Origin: Platycnemis pennipes
Lineage: Eukaryota > Arthropoda > Insecta > Odonata > Platycnemididae
Length of the DNA: 64,000 nucleotides
Direction of reading: 5' to 3'
Assembly: GCA_933228895.1 (NCBI GenBank)
Contig: OW121851.1
Coordinates: forward strand, 128,883,624 to 128,947,623
Position numbers and translations under genes: made by a program. Numbering within the stretch: the first letter of the stretch is position 1; each line of letters starts with the position of its first letter. This document shows positions 47,726 through 58,630 of the stretch, piece after piece. The notes beneath the pieces were generated by a model that made no database searches, had not been told where the DNA came from, and saw nothing but the letters and a program-made list of their open reading frames with translations.

Positions 47726-49088
47726 AGCTTTGCCTTCTCATTCCAAGAGAACTTATTTATTTGAATTTATTTAGTCATCAGATTTGATAGTCATAGCTAT
47801 CATACCACGGAAAAAATAATTACAAAAAATAATCTGGACTAAATTTGGCTAAAAGTTTACAACTCATCACGGAAAAATATACACTCAGAATTAGAATTGT
47901 TCCTGCCTAATATTTTCGAAACTTTGTCTTTCAATGGCATATTCGGAGACAGCAGAGAAGATAGAAAAAATAATTAAACACAGCATTGATAGCATCGAAT
48001 AATTAAGTAAAGTTTTCTTAGAAAATGTTTTGCCACACGCGAGTACTCTCCTACAGATAAAATACATATCATAAGGGTGCTTGGAATATAGCCAAACAGC
48101 CACCAATAATCAGCATCATATCTAGACATTGACATAGTTCTTCTCTCAATTCTTCTATAAGGTAGTCTCTTCACATCGACATAATTATTCTCTTCTAAGT
48201 CTGTCACCTCCGCGGAGGTCCGGATGGAACCGTAGCTTAGGTTCCATCCCATTCGAGTCTTTAATTGAAAATTTCCCCATATTTCATCTGATAAGAAAGC
48301 ATCGTATATAGGTAAACATTTTTAGGGTAATCGAAATTTCAAAACATTGGACAATTTAATCAACATAATTTTACCCTTGATGCAGAGTTAAATTTTTAAT
48401 TCTGACGGTTAATAACTAGTTAGTTAAAACTAAATTTTGGGAGATTTCAATTAAAATATGCATTTTACAAAAATTACTCTACGAACAACAATAATTCAGA
48501 CAAACATTTGTGCATTGAGAAATGAGATTCGATACTAGATAGAAAAATGGAGTTGATTAATGTGAAATATTGGGTCCGGCGAATTATTTGCCATACGTTG
48601 AAATCATGATATGTAGATTGGGTTCATATCTGACGCGAAGCGCAATGCGCTGGAAAGCACGAAATCATAAGCATGCTGACTTAAAGGAAATGATAATTAC
48701 ATAAAAACTCACTACTGCCAAAAAAGATGACTTTCAGGCAAAGAAATACGGCTCAGGCTCCTAGTTCAACGTTCCTCCTAAAGGAAGACTAAACACGGGT
48801 GAGAAAATTGCTATTGGTCCATTCTCGTTAAAGTACGCGTGTGGCAATATTTTCCCTCGTGTATTTTGTTTTGAATTTATATATATTTATAATTTATATT
48901 TTTTGTACATGTACTTTGTAGTATGTTCTTAGTGGACAAAGACGTCCAAGGAAAATAAATTTATTTCTATTTTTAAAATAAATTTACGGTCCACTCGAAA
49001 TTTATCGATCTTGGATACCATTTCAGAATTTTAAACTCGAGCGGTTTAAAAGGTAGTTGTTTCAGGCTTGATTTTGTGGAATATCATA
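47726..49088. other. Unassigned AT-rich stretch
   Basis: Two overlapping minus-strand frames (47891-48106 and 47974-48252) contain tyrosine- and arginine-rich segments of no known family. No gene or repeat is recognised. Confidence 0.35.
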
Positions 49089-49216
49089 GCGAAAGAAAAA
49101 TACTGGCAATTTTCCACAAGAATCTTAAGGGGACCTGAAGATGGTGTTGTACACCGAAACTGGTCAAAAGTAAATGTCTTTATTCTTGTGGAAAATTTCC
49201 AGTATTTTTCTTTCGC
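49089..49216 (+). mobile_element. Hairpin element with a hammerhead-like core
   Basis: Inverted arms 49089-49123 and 49182-49216 share GCGAAAGAAAAATACTGG with few mismatches. Between them lie CTGAAGA (49135-49141), a GGTG/CACC hairpin with a TTGTA loop, GAAAC (49156-49160), TG and GTC (49163-49165). The long arms would form an extended stem I, with an internal loop, around the core. One unpaired base precedes stem II, as at 37.5 kb. Proposed origin: a Penelope-like element or retrozyme; no coding sequence remains. Confidence 0.5.
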
Positions 49217-49283
49217 GTCGAGCGGTTTTACTCACAAAAAGAATCCGAACCATTTTCCGCAAGAAATGAACAGAAGCATTCAT
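49217..49283. other. Short interval between hairpin element and microsatellite
   Basis: Nothing recognisable. Confidence 0.3.
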
Positions 49284-49460
49284 ATCTCCCCATCTATCTA
49301 TGTAACCATCCATCTATCTGTCTCCTCGTTCTCTATCTATGTCCTCTGCGTCTATCTCTTTATCTCCTCTGCATCTATCCATCTATCTATCCCCTCTGTA
49401 TCTATCTAAATATCTGCCTCCTCTTTCCTTATCTATCTATCTGTTTCCTCATCCCTCATC
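49284..49460. repeat. Degenerate CTAT/pyrimidine microsatellite
   Basis: Runs of CATCTATCTAT and CTCCTCTGCATCTATC alternate over about 175 bases. Simple-sequence DNA with many substitutions. Confidence 0.8.
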
Positions 49461-52400
49461 ATTTCGATCTTGAGCGGTAAGACTTGAGCAATAGGATCCA
49501 GATCCAGACAGCAGTAGGATTTTAATGTGCTCCCCAACATCAGACGTATTTCTTCGCCCCGTTAACGCCACTCCGTTTGATCTCTGGGGCAGAAGGTGAA
49601 ATGAGGACACGCGGAGCGCACGAAAGCCGAATCCATTCCCTTTTATTCTCCTCTCCTCCTCGTCACACACGGCCTCCTCCGTTGGGAGCAAGGGTCGCCC
49701 GAACCCTCCACTACTCGCACCCTTGCAGCACTGGGACGACGACCCTGTAATTCCCACCCTCCTCTCGGCCCACCCCTTCCTTGCTCCCTTCTTCCCTTTG
49801 GGCGCCTCGCGACAAAGGAGACGTCACCAGACTCGCCCTCCGGTCATCTTCACCTCGAGTGCAAACCGCAGGAGGCTCATCGGGACAAAAATTACGAGGA
49901 GCGAGCCAAAGCAAGGTCGGAGAGGGAGGTAAATCAAACTGACCTCTCCTCCGGGAAATGAGCGGTTTGCGAGTGAACGGATCGAAATGAACTATTCACT
50001 CCGGCGAATCAAGGAAATTGTTCAGCGCTGCAGGCGGAGAACCCAGCCAAGAATTCTTCCCGAACGAAACTCGGCCAGCGTTCGACTCGAGGGAGCCCTC
50101 CCATCTGTTCCCACACTCCTGGTTTTGCTTTATTTAAAGCGATTTCCATGAAACAGCTGATCCATTAGATAGTAGTAATTCCACATTTTACCTCGCTCTT
50201 TTCCACGTTATTATAAAGTATAGGGATTTATGAAAGTAATTCCAACCCCGTATTTCGAAAAGCTATTTATCCACTGAAAAATCAATCAGAAAATCTATAA
50301 TATTTTAAGGGAGTCCTTGCTCCCTTCATTGCTGAGAAAAATGGGATAATATTAATAGAAATACAATCAGAGGCAAGATAGATAGAGGGAATTCTTGCTC
50401 GCTTCATTGCTGAGAAAAAGTGAGATAATATTAATAGAAAAGCAATCAGAGGCAAGATAGATCTCTCATCTCTGAAAAGTAGCACTCTGAAGACATGGTT
50501 AGAGATCAAATTTGGTTTTCATACACAAATTTACGATTGTGAACAATGTATAGTCAGCCAATATGCAAACCTTTTAGGTTGTTCCTACTTCATAATAATG
50601 CTAAAAAGAAAAAAGAAAGCCTTCATCCGCGGCTTTTATACTGAGCTAGCTTGGGGAACAAGGCCAGCAGATGGACGGAAAGAGGGTAAAAAAATATGAC
50701 GGGGAGAGGGAATGCAGTTATACCCTGGGTAGTGCCAGAAGAGTGAGTGCCAGTGACAGATATCTTAAGAAAATGAAGCAAGGAGGATATTAATAAATTA
50801 GGAGCAGTTGGACGCACACTTGAGATGAGGCGGGGATGCGGAACATGGAGAGAAAAGTGTTGGTTCATACGAAAATGGATCGACGACGATAAAGGGGTAG
50901 AGTGAATTCATCAAGTATCACTCCATTAATTGGTTGTGGTAGAGCCCCGTTATCCCCTTAGCTGTTCAGCCGGGCAGGGTACCATCTGTTTGATGACCTC
51001 TTGGTAATAACACATCATTGTTGTGTGGAGGAATTTTAAATGCTGCCAAAAATAAGTTGCGTGCATTTTTTTCAGATATGATGTTAAAGATTTAGATAAT
51101 TAGCATTATAAAAGTAGATATTTTGATAAAAATTGTTGAAATTATAATTATAGCCCAAATTATGGATGAGTTGAATTTGTGGTAATTCTGGTTGTTCCGC
51201 ATACGCAACCACGCTACTTCATTATAAATAAATATTTGATAAAATAATTCATAAATTAAATGAGATATATACCGTCTAATATGCTAAGTTCCGTCCTTCA
51301 CCCACCTACAAAGAGTTTGAATCTCCAGTTCCCCTAAACTACAAACCAGTAATAAAGTACATGATAAAAATTGGCCGCTAAAATTCGAAAGCTACAAAAT
51401 TGAAAAATCAGTAAAATAACCAGTGCAGATGATATTTAATCCCTCCCTTGAACTATCGACGACGTCATACTTCATTATGGCCAGAGTTTGAGGAGAGACA
51501 TGATGCATACGGCCAAGCGAACAGTTTTAAAAACCTCTCACATATTCATGGCAAAATAACTACGAGGAGAGATTATTTCTTTCCACTTCAACCCGAATAA
51601 ATGAACGTACCGCATCGAATACATGATGGTTATTAGATGGAGGATTGACATCCAAGAGCAAGTTGAAAAGTTGATGATCTATAGAAAGCTCTATGTCACA
51701 TCAAAAACAGGATCACGTATTTCACCAAATATCGATTTTCACCATTGAAATATATCACCACAGAATCCCTAACTCATATTTTCATTCAACTCAACAACAT
51801 TATCACAAATCAACACACGAATGAATGCGGACACCAACTGATTAATACGTTTCTCTTCTAATTCATCCATATTTGTGATATTATTCGTTTCAAGAGCCTC
51901 ATTACGCCAGCAAAATTCAAACAGCAACGCTACAGAATTCTTTTGGTTTCCGTTTAGCATCCGTGCTACCCTATCGTTTCCAAACACCTACGTAGCATAC
52001 TTATCAGTAATTTCTCTCACAGTTCAAAACACGCATGTTTTCAATATGATTTATGAATCATTTCACTGAATAATACATTTTCATCTAAATGCGTGGGTAG
52101 TACCTTCCATGTTAAACATATGGTGACGGACCTCTTCTTATAAACTATTTGCAATAAATTAATTACCCTTTCTCACAGTACTCATACATCAGGTATTTAT
52201 TTATTGAATTTAACGTTCACCCAACATCTATATAGTTATAGGGTGAACAATCAAAATATATAAATACAAATATAAAGGTATTTCCGATTACTTGGATAAG
52301 AATGCCTTTACCCTTATTTTATTTACTTCAACCTGCTTTCCTCTAAGCGGCTAAGAGTCGAGTTCATTCTGACAGCGAGCACGATTCATACACATATGTG

Positions 52401-52596
52401 GCAAGACACCAAATCGATAACTACGAGAAACAACATCTCCACAACCCAGAGAAAATCAGCAAACCTACAAAGGATAATTGCTATGTTTTTAAATCACATT
52501 TAATTCGCTCTTCATCAACTTTTTCCATAATCATAGATGAACAGGGTTATTACCAGCTACTAGATTAAAAACACCCATATTCAAAGAAAGAAAACA
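49461..52596. other. Unassigned stretch, GC-rich at left
   Basis: 49470-50110 is CpG-rich with overlapping frames on both strands (102 codons minus at 49449-49757) and no known domain; it could be a promoter or exon. 50310-50465 is a two-copy tandem duplication (listed separately). The remainder to 52596 is AT-rich with nothing recognised. Confidence 0.35.
50310..50465. repeat. Two-copy tandem duplication, 78-bp period
   Basis: TTGCTCCCTTCATTGCTGAG at 50317 recurs with one change at 50395, and AATCAGAGGCAAGATAGAT recurs at the same spacing. Confidence 0.8.
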
Positions 52597-53063
52597 ATAG
52601 CAGAAGTTCCACGGAGAAAAATCATTCGCCCTATCCGGTACTCGAACCCGGATCCCCTAATTTCCGGCCAGATGCTTTGACCAATTAAGCTACCTTTTCT
52701 GGTCATCTTGATAAGCGCCGGCATCATTCTGCATCATTCAGCATCATTAAGCATCATTTTGCATCATTATGCATCATTCAGCGTCATTCAGCATCATTCT
52801 GCATCATTCAGAATCATTCAGCATCATTCTGCATCATTTTGCATCGTTCAGCATTATTTTGCATCATTCTGCATTATTCAGCGTCATTCAGCATCATTCT
52901 GCATCATTCAGAATCATTCCACATCATTCAGCATCATTCTGTATCATTCCAGTAAGCGTCATCTTTTCTGGTGGATTTTAAAGCACCTGTCCATATATCA
53001 GAGGATCCGGGTTCCATTCCGGGTCAAGGTGAGTGCTTTTTTTCTCTGTGGAACTTCTACTAT
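52597..53063. mobile_element. Head-to-head SINE-C pair around a satellite
   Basis: A SINE-C head lies on minus at 52597-52694 (GAAGTTCCACGGAGAAAAAT, then the B box as CTCGAACCCGG). A second copy lies on plus at 52978-53063 (AAGCACCTGTCC, then GGGTTCCATTCCGGGTCAAG and CTCTGTGGAACTTCTAC). Their outer ends are inverted copies (ATAGCAGAAGTTCC and GGAACTTCTACTAT). A 10-bp satellite fills the space between. No flanking target duplication was found. Confidence 0.65.
52721..52950. repeat. 10-bp tandem satellite, about 23 units
   Basis: Units follow GCATCATTCT / GCATCATTCA with scattered substitutions and no change of register over 230 bases. A higher-order repeat is visible: the block from GCGTCATTCA to AGAATCATTC occurs twice, 100 bases apart. 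The long plus-strand frame across it only reflects the repeat. Confidence 0.9.
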
Positions 53064-53944
53064 GGTGAAATTTGAGTGCGTATCTACGATAAGGCTCTCA
53101 CGGCCAGTTCACAGTCCTTCAGTTTGCAATAAAAAAACGATGCTAACATTTTTAGGACATATGACAATTAAATATAGTATTGACACTTTCCGCCGCTATA
53201 AACAAGCATCGCGCCAATAAGTTGAACTGTAGTTTTTATCGGAGTTTCTTCGCAAGGAGATCAAACGCCAGATATTGGAGGCGTGATATCAATTGGAAGC
53301 TGTCCAGAGGAGAAAGACTTCTCTCGAGCGACCGCCTTTACTTTAACATCTAGCACACGCTCCCTCCCAACTCAGCGATCCTTTCTTTCTAAAAGCTTTC
53401 TTTTTCTTCACCCAGATGTAGAGACAGGCTCTTATGAGCGCCACCCTTTCCACAGGCCTTCGGCTGGCACTTAAAAAAAGGGCGCTGCCGTCCACTGACG
53501 CTTCTTCTTCCTCCCTTCGAACGTGGGAAACACCCACTCCACTGTCGACGACCACCCTCCCTCCAAAAGAAAAAAATACAATAAGGTGACCGCGAATCTG
53601 CAGCCTAACTTAAGATTACGACTCAGAGAGTGAAAACTGAATTTTATTCAGAGACTTTTTGAAGTATAGGTTCCGTTCTCGATAAAAAATGTGCCTGGAA
53701 GACATTTAGCCAGGTTACGGGCATCATCGATGTTATATTTCGCACCTGAATCTTTGAAATTCGATTCCTTCGGGAAACCGTATAATACTCTGCACCTATA
53801 GCGGATGCAACAAAAGAGTTTGGCTCAAGTTTACCATTATTCCAAGACAGATCGACTGTGGAATGAAGACAATAAAGCATATTCCAATGAAATTGAGATA
53901 ATTGAGATTAAGAGATGCCAGACGGGTGCTGCAATACTAATGTA
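53064..53944. other. Unassigned stretch
   Basis: No recognisable gene or repeat. 53283-53570 is mixed in composition with short overlapping frames. Confidence 0.4.
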
Positions 53945-54640
53945 GATATCAACTGAAGATCAACAAGAAGAAGACTAAGATACTGGCGCACAGTATGGGA
54001 GAAGAGGCCAAAACCAACGTTTAAACTAGAAAAACAAAAACTGGAAAAGGTGAAAGAGTTCTGTTACCTGAGTAGCCGAGTAGCCAACGATGGATAAAGC
54101 AAGAAAGAAATAGGAGAATAGCCCAGGCAAAGAAAGCATTCTATCACAAGAAGAATCTACTTACAGCTGGAAATACAAGCGCAGAAGTAAGGAAACAATG
54201 CATCAGAACGTATATCTGGAGCACATTTCTTAACGGCAATGAGGCATGGATTATGACAGCAGCGGAGAAGAAAAGGGCGGAAGTATTCGAAGTGTGCTGC
54301 TACGGAAGAATTATGAAGACAATGATCGACCAAGTAGGTAACGAAGAAGTCCTGGGAAGTGCGGGGGAAAAGAGAAGTAAGCGGTAAACTCTAGGAACAA
54401 GACGGGATAACTTCGTGAAGAAAGGGAAAGGCAGGCCTTATATGAGATGTATGGAACAAGCTGCAAAGGATGTAAAAGAGAAGAATGACTGGGAGCTATG
54501 GGGTGCAAGGTTCCACTATATGATGCCAGAGACAGTGAACAGAAGAATGACGTTAATATGAAGAGGTTGGCCGATAGAAGAATGGAGTAGAGGGCTGCTT
54601 CAAACCAATGCTACGATTGTTGACCAATAATGAAGAATAC
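53945..54640 (+). pseudogene. RTE-like LINE reverse transcriptase C-terminal relic
   Basis: Starts KINKKKTKILAHSMGEE, just after where the palm domain would end. Broken post-palm sequence follows: RIAQAKKAFYHKKNLLTAGN, then VRKQCIRTYIWSTFLNGNEA, then KTMIDQVGNEEVLG, and a KGKGRPYMRCMEQAAKDVKE tail. The order fits the RTE-like copies at 0.7-1.3 kb and 19.0-20.2 kb. Frameshifts near 54020-54110 and stops later on make it a pseudogene. Confidence 0.75.
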
Positions 54641-54733
54641 TAATGTAACCAATCAATCACTATATCACTTGTGGAAGGAAGGCATTATACATTGTTTAAT
54701 GCGGTCACGCCTAAAAGAGATACACATAATAGC

Positions 54734-54790
54734 GCGATTTCCACAGGGAAAAAATAATCCACCTTGACCGGATCCGAACTTTATTACCCC
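54734..54790 (-). mobile_element. SINE-C fragment
   Basis: ATTTCCACAGGGAAAAAATA and CCACCTTGACCGGATCCGAAC match the B-box side of SINE-C. The A-box side is lost. Confidence 0.5.
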
Positions 54791-55498
54791 GCATTGGCGC
54801 CAATGACTAAAAATTTGTAAAGATGAGCCCATAAAGTGATATTTAAAAATAATAGATGGATTTCATTCCAGTGCGAGTTTCCCAAGAAATGAAATTCTCA
54901 CGAAACAGAAATTTGGCGATGTCATTCCTCTAATAAGGTTATGGCATTTTCTAGTGCTCCTGAATCACTATAAAAAATTTTTTTTCATTACCATGAGGTA
55001 ATTTTACATGAATAAACGCATAAAATATCAATATTGTTGCGCTTTTCGATAAAAAGGCCGTCATCTATGAGATAGAAAATATAATCATAAATCAACAATC
55101 ACATTCGAGCCCGTAAGCACTTCAAAGGAAAAAAGTTAGTATAATTCTGAAGCCACAAAATGACCCAACGTACACCATCGGTACAAATGAAGCTAAAGCA
55201 AAATTATTAAATACAATATACTATTAAGTTTAAGAAACCAGGATATGATTTAAACTGAGAAATATATATATAATAGACGTTGCAAAGGGAGTAAGAATTA
55301 TGGTCAAATCAGCCAAATTATTGAGGTAACAAGCCTCACACTGTTTATGGAATTATCAATAAATATGAACTTAGACCGGAGGAATCGAGAAGACTGGTCC
55401 TACGCAACAGTAATTTATAATTGGAAAAGTAGTAGACACACTGTTCTGCCCTAAACCAGTCCATCTCAATTACATTGCTTGGTCAATTTACGCACCTT
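54791..55498. other. Unassigned AT-rich stretch
   Basis: No gene or element recognised. Confidence 0.4.
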
Positions 55499-56160
55499 AC
55501 ATCTACATCTACATAATACCCTGCAAGCCACCATAAAGGTGTGTGGCAGGGGGTGAATTCTCACCAAATATGCATAACATATCATGCATAAGATAGTATT
55601 AGTATTTATATACTGTTCTAAACTACACTATCTAAAAAAAAGATAAAAATAGCAAAGCAAACATGAAAAGACATGCTGTTAGTTGGGTTAGCTTCAAGTC
55701 CTTATACCAACATGCAGCTACCACAATATTATCCATTGCTACACTCGTATTGGATATATTTACCGTTATTCATATCCCTAATTGCACAAGGAAAAAAGGA
55801 CATTTTGAATCTGTCAGTTCGGCAATCAATTTCTCTAATTTTGTGATCATGGTCCAGTCTACCATAGTAAGTTGGGGTTCGCAAAATATTTTTAACATCA
55901 TCACTGAAAATATGGTCTTGGTATTTGTTTAAGAGATTAAGTCTGAATTTCAACCTGATTCAATGACAACCAATTCGACCCAACCAATGATTCCTAATTT
56001 AATTCATTTAATAGACTGGTTACGCTAATAAGGTTATCGTACCGTTCCTTTACAAATCTTGCCGATTTCGCTGCACACGTTCAAGTTCATTATTTAGACC
56101 GATTTCGTAGGGATCTCATACACTCTAAGCGTTTTCCAATTGAGGTCTAAAAAGCTATCT
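55499..56160 (-). mobile_element. LINE-B (CR1/Jockey-like) 3' part
   Basis: The 3' end is at the left: ACATCTACATCTACATAATA is the complement of the GATGTA-type tail, followed by CCCTGCAAGCCACCATAAAG. Coding sequence begins at about 55790 on minus. The best frame (55729-55953) reads KFRLNLLNKYQDHIFSDDVK, then GRLDHDHKIREIDCRTDRFK and MSFFPCAIRDMNNGKYIQYE. Farther 5' (about 55960-56150), in other frames, are NNELERVQR and a region matching the thumb motif. The palm domain is absent. Confidence 0.8.
55729..55953 (-). pseudogene. CR1/Jockey-like protein C-terminus
   Basis: A 74-codon open frame giving the last part of the LINE-B protein, with the FFPCAIRDMN version of the FFPRT signature. It gives the best reference for the family C-terminus in this window. 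Frameshifts lie directly upstream. Confidence 0.7.
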
Positions 56161-56227
56161 GAGTAGCTATAAAATCCAAAGATTCATGCAAAATTGAGTG
56201 TTATTTTTACATAAAGAATAACATAGC
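56161..56227. other. Short unassigned interval
   Basis: Nothing recognised between the LINE-B copy and the hammerhead-like hairpin that follows. Confidence 0.3.
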
Positions 56228-56372
56228 ACGTGCAATTTTCCACTAAATAAAATTTACTTTCGACTCGTGTTTCAGTGCTAATCCAGCACTTTTTTAAACA
56301 CTTTACACCATAGTCATCTTCAGGAGGTCGAAACTAAAATTTATTTTGTACAAATTTGCACGCTTTTTTTTT
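56228..56372 (-). mobile_element. Inverted repeat with a hammerhead-like core
   Basis: Imperfect arms 56228-56262 and 56331-56372 share AATAAAATTTA-type sequence. On minus: CTGAAGA (complement at 56317-56323), a long insert with a GTGCT/AGCAC hairpin, GAAAC (56269-56273), ACGA and GTC (56262-56264). TTTCG and CGAAA on either side could pair as stem I, with an internal loop. It is the most divergent of the four copies of this pattern. Confidence 0.4.
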
Positions 56373-57838
56373 TCGTTATCTGAGTAGTTCTTTCGGAACA
56401 TACTTCTGCAACAGAGTTTTGCATCCGAAAATAGTTAGGAAGAACGAAATTAACTATTACCTCGTTCCATGCAATACTTTTGTCAATGCAATGTCTTAAA
56501 AATTAAATGACAAAAGCTTCGAATTAAAGAAACATTACAGAAAAAAAAGACTTTCAAAAATAATGCAACTGATATTACAATTATTATTCACAAAGGGAAT
56601 ACAGCATTTGAAGGGATTTATGTTAAATAAAAACTTGTAATCATCCATTCATTCAATTATCTACTTTATAATTTCTCGCAAGCAACTGCCATCCACATAA
56701 CTGATAACGGTATTAATGAAAACTAATCTACGATTAATAAAATTCCAACTCTCATTCAGAGTGTGATTTCAATTTGGAGTACTAAAACGGCTTTTATTCG
56801 AGAAGAGAGGGCAACATAACGAAGAAAAATAAAATCGTCCCAATTACGTGAGGAGACTGAAAATACGCAGTGATTTTGAGGCCATTTCGTGGTAACTAAC
56901 AACAGATAAAAATTTATTGAGAGGATTTCTATCGACTGCTGCCAGAGCGACTCAAAATCTGAAATAGAGATATGCTCCATGAAACAAGATCTCATTAAAA
57001 TACTCTCTATTCACAGACCGCTAAAATGTCACCATTAGTGTAAATGAGGATGATACGCGCTGAAATCCTCTTTACTGTGAATAAAGCATTGGTCGAAACC
57101 TTTTGAAGCTTACTACTCTATGATGAACCACGCCCCTTTTTCGAGTCCTTCGCCATAAAATTACTTCCGCAGCAAAATTAGATCTAATCACTGGAAATGC
57201 GACCGTACGACACGATATTTATGGCGAATATTACATTAAATCAATTCTAGATAATGCTCTGGCCAAGGCCTCTCCTAATATGATCCATTCTATATTTGCT
57301 TTTGGTTAACGAAACATAAGGTCTCTGTTTGGTCGCTTATTTTCAAGTTTGTAGACGAATAGAAATTTAGGGTCTATACTTAAGAGGCTGAACTATATTG
57401 AGCCATGGAAGAAATGGAGAGGTAACGACAAACACGGCTCTTTCTTGTAGCGCTTCAATGCATATCATTCGACAAATATTTCACTGACAAAAAAGTAGCA
57501 ACTGAACGATACGTGAAAAATTTGCACCTAAGGTCGGATAAGTTATATCTTGATTCCATAGAAATAAGTAAGACCGATGGACATAATCGGTTGACCTGAA
57601 AAACTATATGAAATGACGAGTCCAGACGTAAAATGATTCCATCCTAGTTTATCCTCATATCACATATGTCTTGGAAAATAATTGAGATAAACAACAAACA
57701 TTCGTGAATGCTCAAGAAAGGAAAGTCAAAAAAGAAATATAAGTGCATGATTATAGAGATGATGGACGCCGAAAATCAAACTTCTGCGGTCACTAAAATC
57801 CTTCTATACCTAGGCATAAGGGTTTTAATCCGGAAGAA
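56373..57838. other. Unassigned AT-rich stretch
   Basis: No gene or element recognised. Confidence 0.4.
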
Positions 57839-57852
57839 GCAGATGTTACTGA

Positions 57853-58139
57853 ATTCAAAGACCGCGAACTGGCCGCGGAAACTTTAGCGGCGTCACCCGC
57901 TGAAAATTGCACTATAGCAAGAAGTTCCACAGAGAAAAAATCATTCGCCTTGACCGGGACCCGAACCCGGGCCCCCTGATTTCCGGCCAGGTGCTCTACC
58001 CGGTCCCGGTCCCGGTCAAGGCGAATGATTTTTTTCTCGACCGGGACCGGGTAGAGCACCTGGCCGGAAATCAGGGGGCCCGGGTTCGGGTCCCGGTCAA
58101 GGCGAATGATTTTTTCCTTGTTGAACTTCTTGCTATAGT
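57853..58139. mobile_element. SINE-C palindrome flanked by a 14-bp direct repeat
   Basis: Arms 57908-58011 and 58039-58142 are inverted copies that differ at only three positions over 104 bases. Each contains a full SINE-C head with a B-box-like CCGGGTTCGGGTCCCGG arm. The 27-base spacer (58012-58038) is itself a third copy of the SINE segment after the B box. The direct repeat GCAGATGTTACTGA lies at 57839-57852 and again at 58140-58153, which looks like a target-site duplication around the whole structure. The long open frames across it on both strands are SINE translations and not genes. Confidence 0.8.
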
Positions 58140-58174
58140 GCAGATGTTACTGATTGAAACCTAGGTTTCTCCTT

Positions 58175-58630
58175 TCATCTAAATTTACATAATACGTCGC
58201 AAGCCACTATAAAGCTGTGTGGGAAGGGGTGAATTCACACCGATCAAGCTTATCAAGCATAAAAAGGATAATTAATGCCGTTCTAGTCGAAACTTCACAG
58301 TTTAAAAAATATATAAAATGACAAAGCAGGCATGTAAAAACATGCTGCTACTTGGGTTAGTTAAGTCCTTATTGCAACATTCATTCCCTTGTTACTCTTA
58401 TGTTTATACTATTGGATATATTTACAGCTATCCATATCCCTAAGTGTATGAGGAAAGAAGGACATTTTGAATCTGTCAATCTCTTCGGCAATCAATTTCT
58501 CTAATTTTATGATTATGGTCCAGTCTACCATAGTAAGTTGGAGTTCGAAATTACATTTTTAATGTGATCAGTGAGAATGTTATCTTGGAATTTATTCATG
58601 ACATTAAGTATAAATTTCAACCCGTCAGGC
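58175..58630 (-). mobile_element. LINE-B 3' part, diverged
   Basis: CTAAATTTACATAATACG, TCGCAAGCCACTATAAAGC and GTGTGGGAAGGGGTGAATTC give the 3' terminus in reverse. Coding relics follow at 58450-58625, where the minus strand matches the FFPRT and LDHNHKIRE regions of the family with frameshifts. Confidence 0.7.

Noticed and set aside
52708..53220. 170-codon histidine/serine-rich open frame
   Set aside because: It is a translation of the 10-bp satellite and flanking SINE, open only because the repeat lacks stops.
57793..58164. Two open frames with matching PVPVKANDFF-type segments on opposite strands
   Set aside because: The resemblance arises from the SINE palindrome; neither is a protein gene.
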